From a virus: a stretch of DNA of 40,152 nucleotides. The stretch is taken from the IMG/VR virus record IMGVR_UViG_3300045125_000008, positions 1 through 40,152 of that record. The stretch is one strand, 5' to 3'. The notes under the pieces are model-generated. The model was given only the letters and a program-made list of their open reading frames with translations. It did not search any database and was not told the DNA's origin. Position 1 is the first letter of the stretch. Each line of letters opens with the position of its first letter. Below, piece by piece: positions 1 to 5,837 of the stretch. The translations under genes were made by a program, and so were the position numbers.

Positions 1-2
1 CC

Positions 3-60
3 ACACACCCGTATTAAGCAACCCCGGGTGTGTTCGGCTCGGTGTGGGGCGTTGCCCCAC
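3..60. repeat. Two tandem inverted repeats at the left end
   Basis: Arms 3-10 and 26-33 are an 8-bp perfect inverted repeat with a 15-nt loop. Arms 44-50 and 54-60 are a 7-bp GC-rich perfect repeat with a GTT loop. They lie directly upstream of two DnaA boxes, so they may be part of a replication origin. No T-run follows, so a terminator is less likely. Confidence 0.55.
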
Positions 61-69
61 CCTGTGGCC

Positions 70-90
70 TGTGGATAAAGCTGTGGATAA
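70..90 (-). promoter_or_regulatory. Two perfect DnaA boxes, candidate replication origin
   Basis: TGTGGATAA occurs at 70-78 and again at 82-90. It is the exact complement of the consensus DnaA box TTATCCACA, and the two copies are in the same orientation 12 bp apart, about one helical turn. They are followed by an AT-rich stretch and preceded by hairpins, as in DnaA-dependent origins. That this is an origin is inference. Confidence 0.55.
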
Positions 91-316
91 CTCTGTAAAG
101 TAATTTGGGGCTGACTCCAACCCCGGCACCCTCTCGCCTATTCATTAACCCGTAAATAATTAAAAGCTCTTACCAATCTGCAAAGAGTAAAGCTAAAGTA
201 AAGGGTTAGTCTTGCCGGATTAACGCAACACTTTTGTTGTTTAATTGCTTTAGATAGTTAAACTTTCAATCAAATAAAGCTCTAAAGGTCTGACCGGTTA
301 TGACCGCTGCTACCTA
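91..316. other. AT-rich non-coding stretch, possible unwinding element
   Basis: I see no credible gene here. The stretch is AT-rich compared with the genes that follow, and holds three close copies of TAAAG at 188-192, 194-198 and 199-203. Next to the DnaA boxes it could be the unwinding region of an origin. The TAAAG copies are too short to call iterons. Confidence 0.35.
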
Positions 317-347
317 TTGACACGTATGGGGGAGAATCCGCTAGTAT
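317..347 (+). promoter_or_regulatory. Promoter of the plus-strand gene array
   Basis: A perfect TTGACA -35 box at 317-322 is followed after 19 nt by TAGTAT at 342-347, a 4-of-6 match to TATAAT. It lies 46 bp upstream of the first plus-strand start codon and is the only good sigma70-like site in the leader, so it plausibly drives the whole array. Confidence 0.5.
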
Positions 348-353
348 TCTGCC

Positions 354-378
354 ATCGCTAACCGTATGAGCTAGCGAT
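354..378. repeat. 7-bp inverted repeat between promoter and first gene
   Basis: ATCGCTA at 354-360 and TAGCGAT at 372-378 form a perfect inverted repeat with an 11-nt spacer, just downstream of the -10 box and just before the Shine-Dalgarno region AAAAGGG at 381-387. It could be an operator or a leader hairpin that controls translation of the first gene. Confidence 0.4.
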
Positions 379-392
379 AGAAAAGGGTAAAA

Positions 393-768
393 ATGGCTAG
401 AAGTAAAGAAGAAAAAGCGGCGTTTATCGCTCACCTACGCGCCGCCGCTAAGGAATTAGGCGAGAGTAATCCGGTAGTGCCTAGCACATCGCCGCCGCGT
501 ACTCGCTCTAGCAATGCGCTAATGATTCTATTCCAGAATCCACGCGCTACTCAATGCGCCGGATTCCACGCGTGGAAAGCGGCAGGGAGGGCAGTACGCA
601 AGGGCGCTAAGGGTATCGCTATCCCTGTGTACCAGCTAGGCACACGCACTAATGAGCAGGGCGAGGATACGCCTCATCTTCTCCTGGCGCTATGTGTTCG
701 ATATAGCAGACACCGAGGAAATAACGCCGGAATCGCCACGCTTAGCGCGTGAGTTAGTGGGTGCGTGA
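393..768 (+). CDS. ArdC-like ssDNA-binding domain protein (frameshifted)
   Basis: The N-terminal half carries the hallmark of ArdC antirestriction proteins: 'SNALMILFQNP', then 'AGFHAWKAAGRAVRKGAKG' and 'IAIPVYQ'. ArdC proteins bind single-stranded DNA through this domain and protect incoming DNA from restriction. At about position 685 the frame shifts by one base: the original frame loses similarity, while the next frame reads 'WRYVFDIADTEEITPE', the normal continuation of the domain, to a TGA at 766-768. The product would be about 125 residues, only the ssDNA-binding domain, without the C-terminal metalloprotease domain of plasmid ArdC. It is the first gene of the plus-strand array and overlaps the next start (TGATG). 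Early DNA protection is inferred. Confidence 0.75.
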
Positions 769-920
769 TGGCGGCGAAAACACTCATAAAAATGAGTAAG
801 CAGGGCATCGAAATAGTGAACGCCGAGCTTACTGCTACGCAACATAAGCGAATCGTGGCAGCGTGGAAAGACCTAGAAAAGCGCGGCATCGGATTTATTG
901 AGAGAGAGGAGAAACGCTAA
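768..920 (+). CDS. Small basic protein, unknown function
   Basis: This 50-residue gene starts at an ATG sharing a base with the stop of the ArdC-like gene and ends in a TAATG overlap with the next one. The product is Lys/Arg-rich and probably helical, ending 'AAWKDLEKRGIGFIEREEKR'. I recognise no family. The tight overlaps on both sides are the main evidence that it is real and translationally coupled. Confidence 0.6.
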   Translation: MAAKTLIKMSKQGIEIVNAELTATQHKRIVAAWKDLEKRGIGFIEREEKR

Positions 921-1182
921 TGGCTACGCTTAGCGAATTAGCCCGGGAGATGGGGCTAGATGGTGGGCTAGAAGAAAGACCGGGAGGGATGGTATACCGC
1001 CCTAGACCCTAGGTTTGCCATATTGGAAGACGATAAGGGGCTACACCTCAACCGATTTAGTATCGTGGGCGCGGTTTAGCCCGGTAAAGATAGGGCGGCG
1101 GTCTAATGTCACCCGGAAAGGGTTAGAATTTCAAATCGCGCAACTGGCGAAATATAAAAAGCAGATAGGGCTAACCGCTTAG
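920..1182 (+). CDS. Unknown small protein, split by two frameshifts
   Basis: The ATG overlaps the preceding stop. The first frame ends after 30 codons at 1010-1012, but a neighbouring frame continues as 'LDPRFAILEDDKGLHLNRF' to a stop at 1077-1079, and a third frame continues with 'GLEFQIAQLAKYKKQIGLTA' to a stop at 1180-1182. Together they make one plausible protein of about 85 residues with protein-like composition throughout. The breaks are near 998 and 1076. The joining is my reconstruction, and the family is unknown. Confidence 0.45.
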
Positions 1183-1195
1183 GTGCTTTTACTTT

Positions 1196-1221
1196 CTCCC
1201 ATAGTTGCGAGACTATGGGAG
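1196..1221. repeat. 10-bp perfect hairpin in the intergenic gap
   Basis: CTCCCATAGT at 1196-1205 pairs perfectly with ACTATGGGAG at 1212-1221 around a 6-nt loop. It sits in the only sizeable gap of the plus-strand array (1183-1270). No U-run follows on either strand, so it looks more like an RNA processing or stability element than an intrinsic terminator. Confidence 0.45.
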
Positions 1222-1270
1222 GAGTGTAGCCACCTAACCGAGGGTGTTAGATGGTGAGAAAGGGTGAAAG

Positions 1271-1682
1271 ATGTCGGCGTTTATGGTAAACGAGGACACG
1301 TTAGACCTATTGGCTAGCGTGGCAGGATGGCGGCGCGAGGATTTATGGGTGTACAAGACCGAGGAAATCCTCCCACCTAGGGGAGACTTACAGTTTGAGC
1401 CGGGCGGCAATTACTACGGGGAAAAATCGTCGGCGCTAATAAAGCAAGAGCTACGCCTAGAAAATCAGGCGAGTTTATGGGCAAGATATCCCGATGATGC
1501 CGATGATTTCTGGAAAGGGAGAGAGGCGGCGGCGTTCCGGCGTATTCACCGAGACCAGGCAACAATAGGCGAGGCGTTAGGCGCTTTGGCGTGTTATGAA
1601 TCATCAGGCTTGCGAATCTGAGAACTGGCAGAAATCTTTCGCGTTCGCGCTATGTCAGGCGATTAGGAAAGCGCTTTGCTAA
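1271..1682 (+). CDS. Conserved small phage/plasmid protein with CYEYQ motif (frameshifted)
   Basis: The start follows a purine-rich leader (AGGGTGAAAG). The protein begins 'MSAFMVNEDTLDLL' and contains 'RYPDDADDFW'. The first frame stops at 1619-1621 after 'ALACYESSGLRI'. In the adjacent frame the sequence reads '(Y)QACESENWQKSFAFALCQA' and ends at 1680-1682. Joined, this gives 'CYEYQACE', which I recognise as the C-terminal signature of a small family common on phages and plasmids, so an extra base near 1600 explains the break. Full length would be about 136 residues. No biochemical function is known to me. Confidence 0.6.
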
Positions 1683-1766
1683 ATGGTATCGGGCGAGAAT
1701 TGGGAATATGAGTGCCCTACCGGGCAGGTCACCCGAATATCTCTTACCGATATGATGAAGGGATAG
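1683..1766 (+). CDS. Possible 27-residue protein
   Basis: An ATG directly after the preceding TAA opens 27 codons ending at TAG 1764-1766 ('MVSGENWEYECPTGQVTRIS'). It fills the gap between two better supported genes with no wasted sequence. It has no recognisable motif and could be a fragment of a frameshifted gene. Confidence 0.3.
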   Translation: MVSGENWEYECPTGQVTRISLTDMMKG

Positions 1767-1774
1767 GGGAGGCG

Positions 1775-1969
1775 ATGAGCAAGGTATATCTAGCCGATGG
1801 GCAAGTCCTAATGTGCGATAAATGCGAGGGAAACCCGGCGCAATACTATGTCACCGGGCTAAGTTCTCTCTCGTATTACGATGGGCTCTGCGCCCAATGT
1901 TGCGCCGATTACTTACGCGCCCGAGGAGATATCGAAGGCGCGAAGAAGTTTGAGGAAGTGGGCGCCTAA
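1775..1969 (+). CDS. Zinc-ribbon mini-protein
   Basis: I choose the ATG at 1775 because an AGGGGAGG Shine-Dalgarno sequence lies just upstream; an in-frame ATG at 1712 has none. The 64-residue product carries 'CDKC' near residue 12 and 'CAQCC' near residue 41, a typical four-Cys zinc ribbon, with a charged C-terminal tail ('EGAKKFEEVGA'). Such phage mini-proteins usually bind nucleic acid or another protein, but nothing specific is seen here. It ends in a TAATG overlap with the next gene. Confidence 0.65.
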   Translation: MSKVYLADGQVLMCDKCEGNPAQYYVTGLSSLSYYDGLCAQCCADYLRARGDIEGAKKFEEVGA

Positions 1970-2061
1970 TGTTTGAGCTAAACCTAACTTGGCAAGAATC
2001 GCCGTTCGTAATCTTCAATTATATCGGACTGGATGCTTGCGATTCTTTGGATATTGTCTAA
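1969..2061 (+). CDS. Possible 30-residue protein
   Basis: The ATG overlaps the preceding TAA and the frame runs to TAA 2059-2061 ('MFELNLTWQESPFVIFNYIG'). The overlap and protein-like composition are the only support. It may be part of a longer gene broken by an indel, and no family is recognised. Confidence 0.35.
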   Translation: MFELNLTWQESPFVIFNYIGLDACDSLDIV

Positions 2062-2076
2062 GATAGAGTTACCGGA

Positions 2077-2093
2077 TGGGGGAGACGCCCCCA
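2077..2093. repeat. GC-rich hairpin
   Basis: TGGGGG (2077-2082) and CCCCCA (2088-2093) form a 6-bp stem with loop AGACG in the gap before the next zinc-ribbon gene. The T-rich tail of an intrinsic terminator is missing. Confidence 0.35.
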
Positions 2094-2118
2094 CCGTAAA
2101 AGATGAAAGGGTAAGAGG

Positions 2119-2274
2119 ATGAGGGATAAGTGTAGATTCTGCGGGTTGCGTGGGCTAGTTCTATCCACCGCGAACGCTGACTATTCCTGCGAGCATTGTG
2201 GAGAGTGGCAGGGTGCTATCTTGAATAGTGCGTGGCTAATTATCGGATATGAAAATGAGGTGGCTAATACTTGA
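2119..2274 (+). CDS. Zinc-ribbon mini-protein
   Basis: A 51-residue product starts at 2119 after AAGGGTAAGAGG. It has 'CRFCG' at residues 5-9 and 'CEHCGEW' about 20 residues later, the two knuckles of a classic zinc ribbon. The remainder is hydrophobic to neutral. Its 3' end overlaps the start of the next gene by 20 nt. The role is unknown; it is one of several four-Cys mini-proteins in this array. Confidence 0.65.
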   Translation: MRDKCRFCGLRGLVLSTANADYSCEHCGEWQGAILNSAWLIIGYENEVANT

Positions 2275-2392
2275 GGTATCTACTAACTGGCTCAATGGCG
2301 CGGGGCAGGTTGTTGTGTATGCGCTAGTCATAAGCGCGGGCTTGTGGCTACTATCCAAAATCGAAACGAAAGGGAAAGAGGGCAAGAGATGA
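2255..2392 (+). CDS. Small single-pass membrane protein
   Basis: This 45-residue frame begins inside the end of the zinc-ribbon gene and finishes at TGA 2390-2392, which overlaps the next ATG (ATGA). It contains one clear transmembrane segment, 'VVVYALVISAGLWLLS', followed by a Lys-rich tail ('SKIETKGKEGKR'), predicting N-out/C-in insertion. It could be a small holin-like or superinfection-related membrane protein, but nothing decides between these. Confidence 0.5.
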   Translation: MRWLILEVSTNWLNGAGQVVVYALVISAGLWLLSKIETKGKEGKR

Positions 2393-2637
2393 ACAAGGAA
2401 AAGATTACAGAGCTAGCACTAGGCGAGGCGGTGTCCTCGATTATCTCGTGGAACGAGTGCGAGTTATCACCTGCCGAAATTCTGAAGGCGTGGCAGGACG
2501 GGAAAGAGGCTGACGGCGTGGAGATATCAGAGGCTTTCCAAGATTACGACCCTGAATATCTAGCGAGTGAGTGCGAGAGCTTGCGAAACCAGTTTGCGCG
2601 GTTTGCTAATGAGATACTAGAGGAGGCGAGTAAATGA
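2389..2637 (+). CDS. Acidic small protein, unknown function
   Basis: I start it at 2389, where the ATG overlaps the upstream stop, and not at an in-frame codon further 5' that lies inside the membrane-protein gene. The 82-residue product is strongly acidic and helical ('MNKEKITELALGEAV', 'SECESLRNQFARFANEILEE') with no cysteine cluster beyond two isolated Cys. Its charge would suit a protein that mimics DNA or binds a basic partner, but I do not recognise the family. An ATG shared with its stop starts the next gene. Confidence 0.6.
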   Translation: MNKEKITELALGEAVSSIISWNECELSPAEILKAWQDGKEADGVEISEAFQDYDPEYLASECESLRNQFARFANEILEEASK

Positions 2638-2834
2638 GCGAACACGAATATGAAGTGACCTTTATGGGTCACAATGGAGAGCGACTGTCATAGTCTTTCA
2701 CGAGTTAGACAATGAGCAGGGCGAGGAGGAACGCGAGATGATACAGGCTGGGCTGAGGGAGTGGCTGACCAGCTAGGCTAGGCCTCGGAGACTTTCACGA
2801 GGTAAAGATAGAAAAGACAGGGGTCTTATCGTGA
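2634..2834 (+). CDS. Unknown small protein, frameshifted
   Basis: It starts at the ATG overlapping the preceding TGA. The first frame stops early (TAG about 2691), but the adjacent frame continues 'ATVIVFHELDNEQGEEERE' and 'AGLREWLTS', with a stop at 2774-2776. A further frame carries 'LGLGDFHEVKIEKTGVLS' to TGA 2832-2834, which overlaps the next GTG. The run of protein-like sequence points to one gene of about 65 residues broken two or three times, including a possible 4-nt duplication (CTAGGCTAGGC) near 2772. Function unknown. Confidence 0.45.
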
Positions 2835-2971
2835 AGTGTGGAGTATGCGGGCAGCATTACGGAGAGCTGCTAGTCAAGCACGGGCAAGTGTGCGAGGACG
2901 ATAGCAAGGCAGGGCGAGTGCCTTACGCCCCTGAAATAGATGACCTAATCAAAATGACAGGAGGAAAGTAA
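2831..2971 (+). CDS. Cys-rich mini-protein with GTG start
   Basis: The GTG at 2831 overlaps the preceding TGA (GTGA). The 46-residue product opens 'MKCGVCGQHYGELLVKHG' with a C-x2-C knuckle, a His and a third Cys ('VCEDD'), so it may bind a metal through C-x2-C and C/H. No family is recognised. Its position and overlap fit the coupled array. Confidence 0.5.
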   Translation: MKCGVCGQHYGELLVKHGQVCEDDSKAGRVPYAPEIDDLIKMTGGK

Positions 2972-3074
2972 ATGAAGGCTAAGTACTAAAGGCTGTCAAT
3001 GCGACCAGCTAGATGATGACCTAAAGAGCGAAGGTTGGACTTGCTATAAATGCTACGAGGAGGATAACGAATAA
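2972..3074 (+). CDS. Zinc-ribbon mini-protein, frameshifted
   Basis: The ATG follows the preceding TAA directly. The first frame stops after five codons, but removing one base near 2988 gives a continuous product 'MKAKYKGCQCDQLDDDLKSE' followed by 'GWTCYKCYEEDNE', ending at TAA 3072-3074 in overlap with the next ATG. The pattern C-x-C ... C-x2-C is a compact zinc ribbon of about 33 residues. The single-base break matches the error pattern seen throughout the window. Confidence 0.5.
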
Positions 3075-3262
3075 TGAATAAAGAATACTATCAAGCAAAG
3101 GCAGACTTCTGCCGTGATTTATTTATCAAGCAGACGACAGAGGGAGAATACAAGGAGGCAGGGGCTAACCTTATGCGTATGGTAAATGCCCTCAATGAAC
3201 TGAACCTAATCAACTACAAGGAGGAGAAAGAGGACAAGCCCTGCGGTGAGTGCGGGTTATGA
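3074..3262 (+). CDS. Small protein with C-terminal CGEC motif
   Basis: A 62-residue intact product starts in a TAATG overlap. Most of it is helical and charged ('YYQAKADFCRDLFIKQTTEG', 'NLMRMVNALNELNLI'), ending with 'KPCGECGL', a C-x2-C pair at the very C terminus. Such tails can hold half of a zinc site or act as a redox pair. I recognise no family. Confidence 0.6.
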   Translation: MNKEYYQAKADFCRDLFIKQTTEGEYKEAGANLMRMVNALNELNLINYKEEKEDKPCGECGL

Positions 3263-3315
3263 GTGGGACACAGATAGCGCACCGCCGTCAGATTGCAAGA
3301 GTCGTGGGAGGGTGA
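3259..3315 (+). CDS. Possible 18-residue basic peptide
   Basis: An ATG overlapping the preceding TGA opens 18 codons ('MSGTQIAHRRQIARVVGG') to TGA 3313-3315. The product is very basic. It may be a real leader peptide or chance; the only support is the overlap and the lack of other coding here. Confidence 0.25.
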   Translation: MSGTQIAHRRQIARVVGG

Positions 3316-3317
3316 GT

Positions 3318-3547
3318 ATGAAACTAATAAACTTGTATGAGGTAATGGACCGCAAGGGAGATGTCGCTTGGGGTGGGGCTAGTGTCACCGAGGCGGTGGA
3401 GTGGTTCAGACGTGGACTAGACAACGCTATATTTGTGAGCGTGTGGAACGAGGAGGACATCAGAAGAACCTGTCCTAGTCACCGACAAGATCAGAGATTA
3501 CCGCCTTAGTCCTGGCTACCCTAGCAGACGAGAAGGGGAGAGGATGA
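3318..3547 (+). CDS. Conserved actinophage small protein, frameshifted
   Basis: The start at 3318 has GGGAGGGTGAG upstream. The product begins 'MKLINLYEVMDRKGDVAWGG' and 'TEAVEWFRRGLDN', then 'IFVSVWNEED', a pattern I know from small actinophage proteins. After about 3465 another frame carries 'EEPVLVTDKIRDY', and after about 3510 a third carries 'VLATLADEKGRG' to TGA 3545-3547. One protein of about 76 residues with two indels is the simplest reading. The function is unknown; the sequence suggests an alpha/beta fold. Confidence 0.5.
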
Positions 3548-3755
3548 AGTTCGGCGTAAGTTCAAGAACACCTGTGGCTTTGAAGGCCACGCTAAGAACA
3601 GCAACGCACTATTGGCAGTTACTAAGCTGCATCAACCGGCAGAGATTATCGGTACGCACAAGACGCAAGGCCTCTACTGCGAGGGTTGTAATACTGATTA
3701 CTATGAACCTTGGCCTTGCCCTACTATCAAGACGATAGAGAAGGAGTTGAAATGA
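3544..3755 (+). CDS. Cys-rich phage protein of the CxxC...WPCPTI type, frameshifted start
   Basis: From about 3556 one frame reads 'KNTCGFEGHAKN', 'LLAVTKLHQPAEII' and finally 'LYCEGCNTDYYEPWPCPTI' followed by 'KTIEKELK', ending at TGA 3753-3755. The combination of a central helix with 'LH.P', a C-x2-C and a terminal W-P-C-P-T-I-x-x-I-E-K-E-L is a recurrent small phage family. The first codons from the overlapping ATG at 3544 are in another frame, so an indel lies near 3556. Two related genes occur on the opposite strand at 11.7-12.0 kb. Confidence 0.55.
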
Positions 3756-3823
3756 TTATCTTATTATGGGCTACACTTTTAACCCTGTTGGCGGTTGCGT
3801 AGTGGAATTGGAGGACACTATAA
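3752..3823 (+). CDS. Very small membrane protein with in-frame amber codon
   Basis: An ATG overlapping the preceding TGA starts 'MIILLWATLLTLLAVA', a short transmembrane helix, then a TAG at 3800-3802, then 'WNWRTL' and TAA at 3821-3823, immediately before the next ATG. The fit of the second stop to the next gene suggests that the TAG is a sequencing error or substitution (for example from TGG) and that the real product is about 23 residues. Confidence 0.35.
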
Positions 3824-3973
3824 ATGAAAAGCACAGTTGAACAACGGCTGGAGACTGCTCAACGCCGGGCGGTAGGTCAGCGCAACTACAGACGAGCACG
3901 AGACAGAGCTTTACGCAAGCTTGGAAACCAATTCCCAGAACTTTACCAAGAGTTTCTGAGGAGGAGAGACTAA
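3824..3973 (+). CDS. Basic conserved actinophage mini-protein
   Basis: A 49-residue intact gene starts one codon after the preceding stop. The product is Arg-rich with the signature 'RNYRRARDRALRKLGNQFPE' and 'LYQEFLRRR', a motif shared by many small actinophage proteins. It probably forms one or two basic helices that could bind nucleic acid. That role is inferred from charge alone. Confidence 0.6.
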   Translation: MKSTVEQRLETAQRRAVGQRNYRRARDRALRKLGNQFPELYQEFLRRRD

Positions 3974-3976
3974 GAG

Positions 3977-4396
3977 ATGAGCAAGAAGGTAAGGTTTGGT
4001 CTGATATTGCTGGCCGTCCTAAGCGTTGGGTTGTTAGCCAGTCATCCGACACAAGTGGTGGAGTATCCGAAGGACTTGATAATAGTCCGGACGAAAGCAA
4101 CGTGGGATGAGAAGTCAAAGAACAAAGCAACTGCAAAGGCTTACGCTAGGTGCAGGTGGGATGGACTGGAAAGCAATGGCTCTGTCTGCACGATTTATGG
4201 ATGCGAGAGTCACGCTTCGACCACCTTGCCACTAATCAGCAAGGAAGCTCAGCTTTCGGAATTGCTCAACGACTTAGAGAGACGAGTAGAGACCCTAGAA
4301 TACAAATACTTAGAGGTCTTGCGCTACATTGAGCACCGATATGGCTACGCCTTGTCGAGCGTAAAGCTTATCATAGATAGACGAGGACATTACTAA
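3977..4396 (+). CDS. SLT-type lytic transglycosylase/muramidase with N-terminal anchor (frameshifted)
   Basis: The N terminus is a membrane anchor or signal ('FGLILLAVLSVGLLAS') after a short basic start. After about 4150 the meaningful frame changes: 'WLCLHDLWMRESRFDHLATN' and 'QQGSSAFGIAQ' are the catalytic core of the SLT/lysozyme-like family, with the Glu of 'MRESRF' as predicted catalytic acid. A third change brings in 'LRYIEHRYG', the usual C-terminal helix, ending with 'RRGHY'. Intact it would be about 135 residues and cut peptidoglycan glycan strands outside the membrane. It is the last gene of the plus-strand array, followed by a terminator. It may be an accessory lysin, separate from the endolysin of the late region. 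Confidence 0.65.
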   Translation: MSKKVRFGLILLAVLSVGLLASHPTQVVEYPKDLIIVRTKATWDEKSKNKATAKAYARCRWDGLESNGSVCTIYGCESHASTTLPLISKEAQLSELLNDLERRVETLEYKYLEVLRYIEHRYGYALSSVKLIIDRRGHY

Positions 4397-4457
4397 TGTG
4401 ATATAGTTTTCCTACTGAGATTATTTATCCTTTCGCCCAGTATCGAGGAAAAGATAG

Positions 4458-4500
4458 ACCCACCGGACTCAAGAGTGCTAACCGGTGGGTTTATTTATTT
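4458..4500. terminator. Rho-independent terminator between convergent units
   Basis: ACCCACCGG (4458-4466) pairs perfectly with CCGGTGGGT (4482-4490) over 9 bp, followed on the plus strand by TTATTTATTT. It lies 60 bp after the last plus-strand gene and just past the end of the minus-strand FmdB-like gene. On the minus strand the stem is followed by CTATCTTTTCC, so it may work in both directions. Confidence 0.85.
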
Positions 4501-4674
4501 AGTCTTTGAGTTTGAGTAGAAGCCTGAGCCTCTGAAGGCTAACGGGGGTGAGACCCAGACTCTACCCATTAGTTCACCGCAGTCAGCACAGGAGGGAGTG
4601 CTGGCCTCGGCGTGTATGGAACGCTCAACGGAAAGGGTCGTTGAGCACTTAGGACATTTGTATTCGTATATCAT
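4495..4674 (-). CDS. FmdB-family zinc-ribbon protein
   Basis: This 59-residue gene is the last of the minus-strand early unit. The product has 'YEYKCPKC' near the N terminus, 'CADCGELMG' in the middle and ends 'FRGSGFYSNSKTK'. The C-x2-C ... C-x2-C pattern with the terminal GSGFY is diagnostic of the FmdB putative regulatory zinc-ribbon family, common in phages and actinobacteria. The molecular function is not established. The ATG overlaps the stop of the upstream gene (TTATGA), so it is translationally coupled. Confidence 0.8.
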   Translation of the reverse strand: MIYEYKCPKCSTTLSVERSIHAEASTPSCADCGELMGRVWVSPPLAFRGSGFYSNSKTK

Positions 4675-4817
4675 AAGAAGTACCTATTACACTTACTGCA
4701 ATGTTGAAGCATACAAGTTTCTCCGTAGATGTTACACATAATAAAATGTAAGTTGTGTCTTCTAGTAATCAAACAGCGCACTATCCTATAACATTCTTTT
4801 AGATATTCGTATATCAA
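4671..4817 (-). CDS. Cys-rich mini-protein with TTG start
   Basis: A TTG at 4817-4815 overlaps the upstream TGA and is preceded by GGAGGA at ideal distance. The 48-residue product ends 'MCNIYGETCMLQHCSKCNRY', with five Cys, two as C-x2-C, and finishes in the FmdB start. Its opening codons (I-Y-E-Y) repeat the DNA at the start of the FmdB gene over 13 nt (4804-4816 and 4661-4673). A shorter version from an internal ATG at 4739 is possible. Confidence 0.5.
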   Translation of the reverse strand: MIYEYLKECYRIVRCLITRRHNLHFIMCNIYGETCMLQHCSKCNRYFL

Positions 4818-5205
4818 GCTTCCTCCATTGGAAGTTGTTTAGTTGCTTCAATCAAATCTACAACCTTAACTAGATATCCTCTAGATAAATTCGGAGGTAT
4901 CTGGCAGGTGATATCTTTCCCAAAGTTCTTAACTGCAAACCAAAGCACTGTGGTTGGTAGCATAATGACTGTCTTTTGAGGACGAACGCCCAGTATTCTG
5001 CCTCTGTTACGGCAAGTCCTGAAGGTGCCCACTCATTATTCTTAGTAAAGAAACACTCGACTTCAATATAAACATTACCGGTGAGGTGCCACTTTCTATC
5101 GCGCTTTACCTCTATGCGCTTGCCCTCGGTAAGAAGTTCTTCAACTAGCTGCTCACCTTTTCTTCCGTAGGAGAAGTCAAGGTCGAAAGATGATTTGCTT
5201 GTCAT
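4814..5205 (-). CDS. Putative PD-(D/E)XK-type nuclease, frameshifted
   Basis: The start at 5205 overlaps the stop of the sigma-like gene (TAATG). The N-terminal part reads 'FDLDFSYGRKGEQLVEELL', then 'KRIEVKRDRKWHLTGN' and 'YIEVE'. An upstream Asp, the strand 'IEVK' (E-x-K) and a later Glu fit the core of small PD-(D/E)XK endonucleases. At about 4975 the frame changes and continues as 'PQKTVIMLPTTVLWFAVKNF' to 'KQLPMEEA', ending at 4814. Intact length is about 130 residues. Such proteins in phages process DNA or attack host DNA; which applies here is not visible. Confidence 0.55.
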
Positions 5206-5837
5206 TAGTTATATGGACTCTCTCCACCGAGGTTATTTTGTAACCTGCGAAGGGCGTTGGTACAGCGTCTATCGGCGGTGGATACTGCGCATTGCAGATA
5301 CTCTGCCATCTCTTGTAGAGTTAGGCTTTCGTGGTATCTCTTGATAAGTAAATCTTTATCTGCAACATCAAGCTTTAGGTATGCTTTCTTAATGTCAATT
5401 AGGATAGCCAGTAGGTTGCCACCCTCAGCTGGCGCCGACTGTCTCTTAGGCTGGCCATCGTTGATAAGGTTCTGTGCTGCTTCCAAAACTGTGTCGTTAA
5501 TGATTGAGGCGATAACATAAGGCAATAGCTGGGCGATAGTTACAGTATCGTAGAAGGATTCATCTCCTATTTTGTACCCGGACTTAGCTGCTTTCTCTTT
5601 GCGAGCGTAACGCTCACAGTGACGGCGCATCTGCCAAGCCATACGCTTCTCGTTGATTACTCTTTCAACAGAGTTCTCGACAGATAGCAGAGCGTTGAAG
5701 TGTTCAGCTCTGGAGTAGTACCAGGTGTAGCACTCCTGCTTAACATCATCTCGCTCAACGAACTGTCTGTATCTGCGATAGATAGAGTTAGCTACGCTGG
5801 TTACTATGTCAGGGACGGATGGATGTATCTGGTTCAT
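5205..5837 (-). CDS. Phage RNA polymerase sigma-like factor
   Basis: An intact 210-residue protein. The C terminus holds a clear sigma70 region 4 helix-turn-helix: 'LTLQEMAEYLQCAVSTADRR' followed by 'CTNALRRLQ'. The N-terminal third includes 'RRYRQFVERDDVKQECYTWY', which resembles region 2.1-2.2, so it is probably a two-domain sigma factor of ECF-like size. It would direct host RNA polymerase to phage promoters, perhaps those of the late unit. Its start at 5837 lies inside the end of the small gene upstream and its stop overlaps the nuclease start. It is one of the few long frames here without an indel. Confidence 0.75.
   Translation of the reverse strand: MNQIHPSVPDIVTSVANSIYRRYRQFVERDDVKQECYTWYYSRAEHFNALLSVENSVERVINEKRMAWQMRRHCERYARKEKAAKSGYKIGDESFYDTVTIAQLLPYVIASIINDTVLEAAQNLINDGQPKRQSAPAEGGNLLAILIDIKKAYLKLDVADKDLLIKRYHESLTLQEMAEYLQCAVSTADRRCTNALRRLQNNLGGESPYN

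Noticed and set aside
1-392. Left-end inverted repeats as a physical genome terminus
   Set aside because: No cos-like or direct terminal repeat can be recognised, and the right end of the window cuts the terminase gene, so the window edges look arbitrary.
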